Position numbers and translations under genes: made by a program. A stretch of DNA of 64,000 nt from Sphingomonas sp. S-NIH.Pt15_0812 (GTDB taxonomy: Bacteria; Pseudomonadota; Alphaproteobacteria; Sphingomonadales; Sphingomonadaceae), in contig NZ_QLJH01000008.1 of NCBI RefSeq assembly GCF_003951315.1, positions 62,001-126,000 of the forward strand. Reading direction: 5' to 3'. Below the pieces are notes generated by a model. That model worked only from the letters and a program-made list of their open reading frames with translations, had not been told where the DNA came from and did no database searches. Every line of letters starts with the position of its first letter. Position 1 is the stretch's first letter. This document shows positions 8,046 through 16,247 of the stretch, piece after piece.

Positions 8046-9452
8046 ATGACGACCCGTTTCCTCCTCGACGAGGCGATCGTCGAAATCGCCGATGCCGCGC
8101 CGACCGCGACCCTGCTCGACCATCTCCGCTATCGCCTGCGCCGCACCGGCACCAAGGAAGGCTGCGCCGAGGGGGATTGCGGCGCCTGCACCGTGCTGGT
8201 GGGCGAATTGGCGGGCGACGGCATCGCCTGGCGGGCGGTCAATGCCTGCATCCTGTTCCTGCCGATGATCGACGGCAAGGCGGTGCTGACCGTCGAAAGC
8301 CTGTCGCAGGGCGGCGCGCCGACCCCGCTCCAGTCGTGCATGGCCCGCAACGGCAGCTCGCAATGCGGTTTCTGTACGCCGGGCTTCGTCATGTCGCTCT
8401 ATGGCCGGGCCGTCGGGGCGGCGGGCCATGCCCTGCCCGTCGCCGATGCGGTCGCCGGAAACCTGTGCCGATGCACCGGCTATGGCCCGATCCTCGCTGC
8501 CGCGCGCGACGTGTGCCGGATCGAACGCGACGACCGACCATTGGCCACCGCGTTGCGCGACCTGCGGGCGGCGGATGCCCCCGAACCGTCGCAAAACTGG
8601 TTCGCGCCCCGATCGGCCGACGCGCTCGCCGATCTGCTGATCGAACGACCGCACGCGCGGCTGATCGCCGGGGCCACCGATGTCGGACTATGGGTGACGA
8701 AGGGGCTGCGCGACCTCGATACGCCGGTCTTCATCGGCGACATTCCGGAATTGCGCACGATCGAGGAGGACGCCGCCGGGGTCACGCTGGGCGCGGCGGT
8801 CCGCTATGCCGAGGCGCATGACGTGCTCAACCGGCTGCATCCCGATCTGGGGGAGCTGGTGCGGCGGATCGGCGGGTTGCAGGTGCGCAATGCCGGCACC
8901 ATCGGTGGCAATATCGCCAACGGCTCGCCGATCGGCGACGGACCACCCGCGCTGATCGCGCTCGGCGCATCGCTGACGTTGCGCCGCGGCGACCAGCGAC
9001 GCACGCTGGCGCTGGAGGATTATTTCCTCGCCTATGGCCAACAGGATCGCGCACCCGGCGAGTTCGTCGAGTATGTCCACGTCCCCCGCCCCGCCCCCGA
9101 CGCCATCGTCCACATCACCAAGCTGTCGCGCCGGTTCGACAGCGACATTTCGACGCTCTGCGGCGCCTTCCACCTGACATTGCGCGACGGGACCATTGAG
9201 GAGGCACGGGTCGCGTTCGGCGGGATGGCGGCGACGCCGCGGCGCGCCCCGAACTGCGAGGCGGCGTTGACCGGCGCGCCCTTCACCGACGCCACGATCG
9301 TTCGCGCCGCTACAGCCTTGCGGGAGGATTTCGATCCCTTGACCGATGTGCGCGGCAGCGCCGGCTATCGCCAGGAGGCGGCCGGCAATCTGTTGTGGCG
9401 GCTGTGGCACCGCGAACAGGGGGAGCCGGTATCGGTGCTGGGCGCGCTATGA
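8046..9452 (+). CDS. xdhA: Xanthine dehydrogenase small subunit (2Fe-2S and FAD domains)
   Basis: This 468-residue protein has the two iron-sulfur motifs of xanthine dehydrogenase: GCAEGDCGACTV near residues 39-50 for the plant-ferredoxin cluster, and QCGFCTPGFV followed by NLCRCTGYGPI for the second cluster. The C-terminal half is the FAD domain, with RNAGTIGGNIANGSPIGD. Together with XdhB it oxidises hypoxanthine to xanthine and then urate, with electrons passing to NAD+ in the cytoplasm. The stop overlaps the xdhB start. Confidence 0.96.
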   Translation: MTTRFLLDEAIVEIADAAPTATLLDHLRYRLRRTGTKEGCAEGDCGACTVLVGELAGDGIAWRAVNACILFLPMIDGKAVLTVESLSQGGAPTPLQSCMARNGSSQCGFCTPGFVMSLYGRAVGAAGHALPVADAVAGNLCRCTGYGPILAAARDVCRIERDDRPLATALRDLRAADAPEPSQNWFAPRSADALADLLIERPHARLIAGATDVGLWVTKGLRDLDTPVFIGDIPELRTIEEDAAGVTLGAAVRYAEAHDVLNRLHPDLGELVRRIGGLQVRNAGTIGGNIANGSPIGDGPPALIALGASLTLRRGDQRRTLALEDYFLAYGQQDRAPGEFVEYVHVPRPAPDAIVHITKLSRRFDSDISTLCGAFHLTLRDGTIEEARVAFGGMAATPRRAPNCEAALTGAPFTDATIVRAATALREDFDPLTDVRGSAGYRQEAAGNLLWRLWHREQGEPVSVLGAL

Positions 9453-11764
9453 TGACCGACCGTGCCGCCGCCGCCCCCGCCGCACCGGTCGCTAAGCCAT
9501 CGCTGCCGCATGACAGTGCCCTTCTGCACGTCACCGGGGCGGCCCGCTATATCGACGACGAAGCCGAGCCGGCCGACCTGCTCCACCTCGCCTTCGGCCA
9601 GTCGACCGAAACCCATGCCGGCATCGTCGCGGTCGACCTGTCGGCGGTGCGAGCCGCACCGGGCGTCGTGGCGGTCTTCACCGCCGCCGATATTCCGGGC
9701 CATAACGATGTCAGCCCGGTCGCGCATGACGACCGACTGCTCGCCGATGGCGAAGTGCTCTATCGCGGTCAGCCGATCTTTCTGGTGGCCGCGACCAGCC
9801 GGGGCGCGGCGCGGCGGGCGGCGCGGCTCGGAAAGATCAGCTATGCGCCGCGCCCCGCCCTGCTGACGATCGCCGATGCCCAGGCCGCCGCCTCGCTGAT
9901 CGAGCCGACCCAGCGCATGGCCCGCGGTGACGCCGTCGCCGCGCTGGCGACCGCACCGCATCGCCGCTCCGGCGGCTTCGCCATGGGCGGACAGGATCAT
10001 TTCTACCTGGAGGGCCAAGTCGCGCTCGCCCGTCCGCAGGAAGATGGCCAGGTCCATATCAGCAGTTCGACCCAGCATCCCAGCGAGGTGCAGCATCTGG
10101 TCGCCGACCTGCTGGGCGTCTCGTCAGCCGATGTGACGGTCGAGGTCCGCCGCATGGGCGGTGCGTTCGGCGGCAAGGAGACGCAGGCCGCGCCCTTCGC
10201 CGCGGCCGCCGCGCTGGTCGCGGCCAAGACCGGTCGGCCCGCCAAGTTCTGCTGCGACCGGGACGACGACATGGTCCTGACCGGCAAGCGCCACGACTTC
10301 GCCATCGACTATGATGTCGGCTTCGATGATGACGGCCATATCCTCGGCCTGGTCTTGCGTCTCGCCTCGCGGTGCGGCGCGACGGTCGACCTGTCGCCGG
10401 CGATCAACGACCGGGCGATGTTCCATGCCGACAACAGCTATTGGCTGCCGGCGGTCGAGATCCTGTCCGAACGGCTGAAGACCCACACCGTCTCCGCCAC
10501 CGCCTTCCGGGGTTTCGGCGGTCCGCAGGGGATGCTGGCGATCGAACGGGTGATCGACGTCGTCGCCGCGTCGCTGGGCCACGATCCGCTCGATGTGCGT
10601 GTCGCCAACCTCTATGGACCGGGTCGTGACGTGACGCCCTATGGCATGACGGTCGCAGACAATATCGCCCCCGCCCTCATCGCCCGGCTGCGCCGGGACA
10701 GCGACTATGACGCCCGCCGCGCGGCGGTGCAGGGTTTCAACGCCCGCCACACGATCCTGAAAAAGGGCATCGCCCTTGCCCCGGTCAAATTCGGGATCAG
10801 CTTCACGACGACGCATCTGAACCAGGCCGGCGCGCTGGTGCATGTCTATGCCGATGGCAGCATCCAGGTGAACCATGGCGGCACCGAAATGGGTCAGGGC
10901 CTCTACATCAAGGTCGCCCAGGTCGTGGCGGACGTCTTCGCCGTACCGGTGAGCGCGGTGCGCATCACCGCGACGCGCACCGACAAGGTGCCCAACACTT
11001 CCGCCACCGCCGCCTCGTCCGGGGCCGACCTGAACGGCATGGCCGCGTTCGAGGCGGCGCGGACGATCCGCGACCGGCTGGCGGGCGTGGCCGCGTCGAT
11101 CGGTGGCGGCGAACCGCATGAGGTGCGCTTCACATCGGCCGGCGTCGTCGCGGGGACGGAGGCGATCCCCTTCGCCACGCTTTGCCGCAAGGCGCATCTG
11201 GCGCGCGTCTCGCTGTCGTCGACCGGCTTCTACGCCACGCCGCACATCGCCTATGATCGCGCCGCCCATCGCGGCCGCCCCTTCTATTACTTCGCCTATG
11301 GCGCGGCCTGTGCGGAGGTGGTGGTGGATACCTTGACCGGCGAACATCGCGTGCTGGCGGCCGATATCCTCCATGACGTCGGCCGGTCGCTGAACCCGGC
11401 GATCGACCTCGGCCAGATCGAAGGCGGGTTCCTGCAGGGGCAAGGCTGGCTGACGACCGAGCAGCTGGTGTTCGCCGACGACGGCCGGCTGCTGACCCAT
11501 TCGCCCGCGACCTACAAGATCCCGACCGCCGGCGACCGCCCGGACCGTCTGTCGATCGCGCTGTGGGACGGCGAGAATGTCGAACCGACGATCAACCGGT
11601 CCAAGGCGGTCGGCGAACCGCCGTTCATGCTGGCCCAATGCGTGCTGTCGGCGCTGGGCGCGGCGATTGCCGCCACCGCACCCGACCGGCGCGCCTTTCC
11701 GCCGCTCGACGCCCCCGCCACGCCAGAGGCGATCCTGCGGGCCATCGCCGCGCATCGCGCATGA
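9449..11764 (+). CDS. xdhB: Xanthine dehydrogenase molybdopterin-binding subunit
   Basis: The start ATG at 9449 overlaps the xdhA stop and gives 771 residues, the usual XdhB length. Molybdenum-cofactor motifs are present: GGAFGGKET, TAFRGFGGPQGM, the GTEMGQGLY loop and the catalytic Glu in KAVGEPPFML. This is the substrate-oxidising subunit that pairs with XdhA. An in-frame extension to 9395 would run back into xdhA and has no merit. The gene overlaps xdhC by ATGA, giving the standard xdhABC order. Confidence 0.96.
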   Translation: MMTDRAAAAPAAPVAKPSLPHDSALLHVTGAARYIDDEAEPADLLHLAFGQSTETHAGIVAVDLSAVRAAPGVVAVFTAADIPGHNDVSPVAHDDRLLADGEVLYRGQPIFLVAATSRGAARRAARLGKISYAPRPALLTIADAQAAASLIEPTQRMARGDAVAALATAPHRRSGGFAMGGQDHFYLEGQVALARPQEDGQVHISSSTQHPSEVQHLVADLLGVSSADVTVEVRRMGGAFGGKETQAAPFAAAAALVAAKTGRPAKFCCDRDDDMVLTGKRHDFAIDYDVGFDDDGHILGLVLRLASRCGATVDLSPAINDRAMFHADNSYWLPAVEILSERLKTHTVSATAFRGFGGPQGMLAIERVIDVVAASLGHDPLDVRVANLYGPGRDVTPYGMTVADNIAPALIARLRRDSDYDARRAAVQGFNARHTILKKGIALAPVKFGISFTTTHLNQAGALVHVYADGSIQVNHGGTEMGQGLYIKVAQVVADVFAVPVSAVRITATRTDKVPNTSATAASSGADLNGMAAFEAARTIRDRLAGVAASIGGGEPHEVRFTSAGVVAGTEAIPFATLCRKAHLARVSLSSTGFYATPHIAYDRAAHRGRPFYYFAYGAACAEVVVDTLTGEHRVLAADILHDVGRSLNPAIDLGQIEGGFLQGQGWLTTEQLVFADDGRLLTHSPATYKIPTAGDRPDRLSIALWDGENVEPTINRSKAVGEPPFMLAQCVLSALGAAIAATAPDRRAFPPLDAPATPEAILRAIAAHRA

Positions 11765-12711
11765 CCGTCCCCTGGATCGACCGGCTACGCATGGCCGCGC
11801 CGGACACGCCCCTGGCCCTCGTCACGGTCCTCGCGACCGAGGGCTCGGCCCCGCGCGGAGCCGGCACGCGGATGGTGGTCGACCATGCCGTGTCGGTCGA
11901 CACGATCGGCGGCGGTGTGCTGGAGCATCAGGCGATCGAACAGGCGCGCGCGATCCTCGCCCATCCGCCGGGTAACTGGCGGATACAGGATTATCCGCTC
12001 GGCCCCCTGCTCGGCCAATGCTGCGGCGGGCGGGTCCGTCTGTTGATCGAGCGGGTCGACCCGGCGGCGCTCGACTGGATCGACGCGGCCGCGAACGGCA
12101 CGACGCTGACCACGACGCTGCATCCGGCCGGCATCGCGCGCGCGCGCGATCCGATGGCAGCGATCCTGCCGCTATCGGCGCATGGCGAGCGCCCCGGCGT
12201 CGGCGCGACCTGGTCCGAACGGCTCGGCCGGGAACAGCGTCCGCTCTACCTGTTCGGGGCCGGCCATGTCGGTCGGGCGATTGCCCGCCGCGTAGGGGGA
12301 TTGCCGCTGCGGCTGGCATGGTTCGACAGCCGGCCGGACCTGGCCGAGATGCCGGGTGTGACGGTCGTCGACGCGGATCGCCTGCCCGCCTGCCTGTCCG
12401 ATGCGCCGGACGAGGCGGCCGTCGTGATCCTGACGCACGATCACGGCCTCGACTATGCGCTGACCAAGGCCGCCCTGCTCCGCCCGCCCCTCGCCTATGT
12501 CGGGCTGATCGGCTCGGCGACCAAGCGCGCCCGGTTCCTGTCCCGGCTGACCCGCGAAGCCGTGCCGGCCGACGCGCGCGCGCGGCTCACCTGTCCGATC
12601 GGGCTGGCGGCGATTCCGGGCAAGGAACCGGAGGTGATCGCCCTGTCGGTCCTTGCCCAGCTTCTCAGCCTCGGCCAAGCCGAGGCTGCGGCAACATCAG
12701 AGTATCCATGA
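11761..12711 (+). CDS. xdhC: Xanthine dehydrogenase accessory protein XdhC (Moco insertion)
   Basis: ATG at 11761 overlaps the xdhB stop and gives 316 residues. The N-terminus has the XdhC/CoxI pattern ALVTVLATEGSAPRGAGTRM and TIGGGVLEH with a downstream LGQCCGGRV. The C-terminal half has a Rossmann-like LYLFGAGHVGRAIARR and YVGLIGSATKRARF. XdhC binds the molybdenum cofactor and supplies it to XdhB. Its presence explains how the cofactor is loaded here. The stop overlaps the guaD start by ATGA. Confidence 0.93.
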   Translation: MTVPWIDRLRMAAPDTPLALVTVLATEGSAPRGAGTRMVVDHAVSVDTIGGGVLEHQAIEQARAILAHPPGNWRIQDYPLGPLLGQCCGGRVRLLIERVDPAALDWIDAAANGTTLTTTLHPAGIARARDPMAAILPLSAHGERPGVGATWSERLGREQRPLYLFGAGHVGRAIARRVGGLPLRLAWFDSRPDLAEMPGVTVVDADRLPACLSDAPDEAAVVILTHDHGLDYALTKAALLRPPLAYVGLIGSATKRARFLSRLTREAVPADARARLTCPIGLAAIPGKEPEVIALSVLAQLLSLGQAEAAATSEYP

Positions 12712-13997
12712 CCCTACGCCTTTTCCGCGCCGAACTGCTGTCGGTTTCGGCCGATCCCCGGGACGATCCGGGTGCCATCCGGTACGAGCCCGATGGCCTG
12801 CTCGCGGTGGAGGACGGGCTGATCGTGGCACGCGGCGATCATGCGACGCTCGCGCCGCGCTTCGCCGGATTGCCGGTCGAACGCCTGCCCGGCATCGTTG
12901 TCCCCGGCTTCGTCGACGCGCATGTCCATTATCCGCAGATGGACCGGATCGCGTCGCATGGCGAACAGCTGCTCGACTGGCTCGAACGCCATATCTTCCC
13001 GGCGGAGATGGCGTTCGCCGACCCGCTCCACGCGACCAGCGTGGCGGAGGCGTTCCTGACGGAGCTGCTCCGCAACGGCACCACCAGCGCGCTGGTGTTC
13101 CCGACCGTCCATCCGGGATCGGTGGATGCGCTGTTCGAGGCGGCGCTCGACCGGCGGATGCGGATCGTGTCGGGCAAGGTGCTGATGGACCTTGGCCCCC
13201 AAGGCCTGCGCGACACGCCGCACGATGCCCGCGTCGATAGCGAAGCGCTGATCCGGCATTGGCGGGGGCGTGGCCGGCTGGGCTATGCGGTGACGCCACG
13301 CTTCGCCCTGACCTCGTCCGACGCACAGCTGCACCAGGCCGCCGCCCTGCTGGACGCCCATCCGGACGTCCTCCTCCACACGCATCTGGCGGAGAACACC
13401 GATGAATGCGCGGCGGTGGCCGAACGCTTCCCGCACGCGCACGACTATCTCGACGTCTATGAGCGGTTCGGGCTGGTCGGCCCCCGCTCGGTCTTCGCGC
13501 ACGGCATCCACCTGAACGATCGCAGCTGCGCCCGGATCGCCGAGGCGGGGGCCGGGATCGCCGTCTGCCCGACATCCAATCTCTTCCTGGGATCGGGCTT
13601 TTTCGACTTCGGACAGGCCGACGCCCATCGGATGCGGCTGGGCCTGGGCAGCGATATCGGGGCCGGCACGTCCTTTTCTCTGCTGCATACCGCCGGTGTC
13701 GCCTATCAGGCCGCGCTGGCCCGCGAAGTTCGGCTCGATCCGTTCCGGGCACTGTACTTGGCGACCGGGGGCAGCGCCGCGCTGCTCGGCATCGGCGACC
13801 GGGTCGGGACGCTGTTGCCGGGACAGGAGGCGGATTTCGTCGTGCTGGACGACGCGGCCACGCCGCTGCTGGCGCGGCGGACCGGCGGTGCCGATCTGGC
13901 GACGCGGCTGTTCGCGATGCAGGTGCTGGGCGACGACCGGGTCGTGCGGCGCACCTATGTGCTGGGCGAATGCGTCTGGGATCGGGAGACGGGATGA
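12708..13997 (+). CDS. guaD: Guanine deaminase
   Basis: The protein has 429 residues when started at the ATG overlapping xdhC. It is an amidohydrolase with the metal motif FVDAHVHYPQMDRIAS, the guanine deaminase hallmark YPQ after HVH, the LHTHLAEN segment, CPTSNLFLGSG and the metal Asp in GLGSDIGAG. It converts guanine to xanthine and ammonia in the cytoplasm, feeding XdhAB next door. There is no signal peptide, in contrast with the next gene. Confidence 0.94.
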   Translation: MTLRLFRAELLSVSADPRDDPGAIRYEPDGLLAVEDGLIVARGDHATLAPRFAGLPVERLPGIVVPGFVDAHVHYPQMDRIASHGEQLLDWLERHIFPAEMAFADPLHATSVAEAFLTELLRNGTTSALVFPTVHPGSVDALFEAALDRRMRIVSGKVLMDLGPQGLRDTPHDARVDSEALIRHWRGRGRLGYAVTPRFALTSSDAQLHQAAALLDAHPDVLLHTHLAENTDECAAVAERFPHAHDYLDVYERFGLVGPRSVFAHGIHLNDRSCARIAEAGAGIAVCPTSNLFLGSGFFDFGQADAHRMRLGLGSDIGAGTSFSLLHTAGVAYQAALAREVRLDPFRALYLATGGSAALLGIGDRVGTLLPGQEADFVVLDDAATPLLARRTGGADLATRLFAMQVLGDDRVVRRTYVLGECVWDRETG

Positions 13998-15127
13998 TGC
14001 GGGTATTGGGCCTTCTGCTATGGGGGCTGGCGGCGGTGCTGGGCGCGGCGGCGCCGGTCCAGGCGCAGGCGGCGGAGGATCGCCGGATGGTGGTCGTCGA
14101 CGACGAGGGCTTCGGCCTCGGCCATGTGATGCTGCTCGACGCCCCCGATGTCGAAGTGCTCGGCATCACCACCGTGACGGGCAATGTCTGGGTCAATCGC
14201 GCCACCGCCATGGCGCTGAAGGGGGTCGAGCGGATGGACCGGCATGTCCCCGTCGTGCCGGGCGCCACCTATCCGCTGGTCAATTCGGAGGTTCTAACCG
14301 AACGCTGGGAAAGCCTGTACGGCAAGCTGATCTGGAAGGGGGCGTGGATGCGCCAATGGGTCGAGCCGACCCAACAGAGCACGCCGCCCTATCACCGCGC
14401 CGACGATCCGGTCGACCTGCCCGGCGGCAATCCGACCGCCCGCCCCTCGCCCGAGATCGCCGCCAATTTCCTGCTGCGCATGGTCCACGAACATCCCGGG
14501 CAGGTGACGATCATCGCCATGGGACCGCTGACCAACCTCGCCCTGGCTCAGCGGCTCGACCCCGCATTTGCCGGGCTGGCCAAGGAACTGGTCTATATGG
14601 GCGGCAGCTTCAATCCGCGTCAGATGCGCGCGGGCGTATCGGCGGACCAGTTCGCGCGCGAGTACGTCCACTCCCCCCGCCGCGAATTCAATGCGCGCTT
14701 CGATCCCGAGGCCGCCAGCATCGTTTCGCGCAGCCCGTGGCGGCGCATCACCGTGGTGCCCGCCGATCCGGCAACGGCGACCGAGCTGACGCCGTCACTG
14801 ATCGCCCGGCTGCGCGCCGTGTCGCCGCCCGCCGTCGCCGCCTGGATCGGTAGCCTCGAACCCGGCTTTCCGATGTGGGACGAGATCGCCGCCGCGATCT
14901 GGCTCGACCCGAGCATCGTCACCGGGCGGCAGAATGCGTTCGTCGATTACGATACCCAGTTCGGACCCGGTTATGGCGACACGCTGTCATGGAACGAGGG
15001 CTATCAGCCCGGTCTGGGCGAGCAACGCGCCGAGCTGGTCCGCACCATCGACCCCAACCGGCTGGAGGCGCTGATGCTGCGCCTGCTGGCGCGACCCGCC
15101 CGGCGTCAGGCCGGAGGGGGGATGTAG
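13994..15127 (+). CDS. Exported inosine-uridine nucleoside hydrolase-like protein with altered active-site motif
   Basis: Start at 13994 overlaps guaD by ATGA and gives 377 residues with a clear signal peptide (LGLLLWGLAAVLGAAAPVQA). The fold is supported by TTVTGNVWVNRA, IIAMGPLTNLALA, LVYMGGSF and FNARFDPEAA. The normal N-terminal DxDPGxDD calcium loop is changed: residues 36-44 read DDEGFGLGH, so the positions of the second Asp and the paired Asp residues hold Glu, Leu and Gly. The protein should release purine bases from nucleosides in the periplasm, but the changed loop makes the exact chemistry uncertain. Its 3' end overlaps the convergent LysR gene by 22 nt. Confidence 0.82.
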   Translation: MMRVLGLLLWGLAAVLGAAAPVQAQAAEDRRMVVVDDEGFGLGHVMLLDAPDVEVLGITTVTGNVWVNRATAMALKGVERMDRHVPVVPGATYPLVNSEVLTERWESLYGKLIWKGAWMRQWVEPTQQSTPPYHRADDPVDLPGGNPTARPSPEIAANFLLRMVHEHPGQVTIIAMGPLTNLALAQRLDPAFAGLAKELVYMGGSFNPRQMRAGVSADQFAREYVHSPRREFNARFDPEAASIVSRSPWRRITVVPADPATATELTPSLIARLRAVSPPAVAAWIGSLEPGFPMWDEIAAAIWLDPSIVTGRQNAFVDYDTQFGPGYGDTLSWNEGYQPGLGEQRAELVRTIDPNRLEALMLRLLARPARRQAGGGM

Positions 15128-16026
15128 GCGAACTGGGTGAAGCGCGCCTCGATCTCGCGCAGCACCATCGCGGCGGCATAGGAGGGCGTCCGCGCCGTCG
15201 CCGTGCACAGCGCCAGCGTCATGGGGCGCAGCACCTTGTCGACGATCCGGGTGAAGGCCAGCGTCCCCGCCCGGACCTCGGTCGTCACGTCGAGCGAGGT
15301 GAGGATGCCCAGGCCGCCCCCCTGCTGCACCAGCGAGGCGATCATCTGGATATTGTCGGACGTCACGCGGCGGTGGAGCGTGACGCCGGACGTGCCCTCC
15401 AGCACCGCCACCTGCTGGTGCACCGCCAGCGGCGCGGCGGGCAGGATCACCGCCTCGCCGTCGCAATCGGAAAACCGGACACCCGCCCGGCCCGCCAGCG
15501 GATGGCCGGGTGGCGAAACGACGCCGAGCACCACATCGACAAAGGCGCGCACCGTCAGATCCTGATAGGATTGCGGATCGAACAGGATGCCGAAATCCAC
15601 GTCGTTGGCGGCGATCGCGCGACGCACCTGCTCGTTGCCCAGCACGTGCACGCCGATGGTGATGCCGGGATAAGTCTGCTGGATCGCATGGATGGCCGCC
15701 GGCATATGGCCCTTCGAAAGCGCATCGATCACCGCGATGTCGACATGGCCGCGCTTCAGCCCGCGCAAATCCTCGATCTGCGACAGCGTATCGCCCAGCT
15801 GCTTCTGCCAGCGCCCGCCCGCCGCCATCATCACCTCGCCCGCCGCCGTCAGCCGCAGCCCGGTGGGCAGCCGCTCGAACAGCTGCACGCCCAGCCGCGC
15901 CTCGGCATTCAGGATCTGCCGGTCGATCGCCGAGGCCGAGACGGACAGTTCATCGGCGGCGCGCCGGATCGACCCCAGCCGCCCGACCGCCATGAAATAC
16001 CGGATGAAGCGTGAGAGTGCTGGCAT
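15106..16026 (-). CDS. LysR-family transcriptional regulator of the purine island
   Basis: The 306-residue protein has the LysR helix-turn-helix at residues about 5-60 (GSIRRAADELSVSASAIDRQ, then LGVQLFERLPTGLRLTAAG) and a periplasmic-binding-like effector domain after residue 90. It is transcribed toward the purine operon and divergently from the second TonB receptor. Eight nucleotides before its start begins a motif also found before the permease gene, which suggests autoregulation plus control of the operons. The effector is unknown; urate, xanthine or a purine intermediate would be logical. Confidence 0.9.
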   Translation of the reverse strand: MPALSRFIRYFMAVGRLGSIRRAADELSVSASAIDRQILNAEARLGVQLFERLPTGLRLTAAGEVMMAAGGRWQKQLGDTLSQIEDLRGLKRGHVDIAVIDALSKGHMPAAIHAIQQTYPGITIGVHVLGNEQVRRAIAANDVDFGILFDPQSYQDLTVRAFVDVVLGVVSPPGHPLAGRAGVRFSDCDGEAVILPAAPLAVHQQVAVLEGTSGVTLHRRVTSDNIQMIASLVQQGGGLGILTSLDVTTEVRAGTLAFTRIVDKVLRPMTLALCTATARTPSYAAAMVLREIEARFTQFAYIPPPA

Positions 16027-16033
16027 GCGCTAA

Positions 16034-16076
16034 TTTTTGCAACGGATCATCGTGATCATTGCGTTTGAATGCAACG
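16034..16076 (+). promoter_or_regulatory. Candidate LysR-regulator operator, copy 2
   Basis: TTTTTGCAACGG, 8 nt, GATCATTGC at 16034-16062, identical in both blocks and gap to 6598-6626. A third GCAACG half-site follows at 16071-16076. The site lies directly upstream of the LysR gene (start 16026) and about 170 nt before the rightward receptor gene. This is where an autoregulatory LysR site would be expected. Confidence 0.6.
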
Positions 16077-16247
16077 AAGGCGCGCCGTAGGTCAATCGCC
16101 AAGTCGGCCTGCCGCGCGCGCCAATCGGCGATCACCCCCCATGGAGGGGCGCGTGGCTTCGGACCGACCATGATCATGGGAGAGGCGGGGAACATTGGCG
16201 ACGGACCGAGCCGGGGAAACGGATCGGACGTCGCAGGGGGGCTCACC

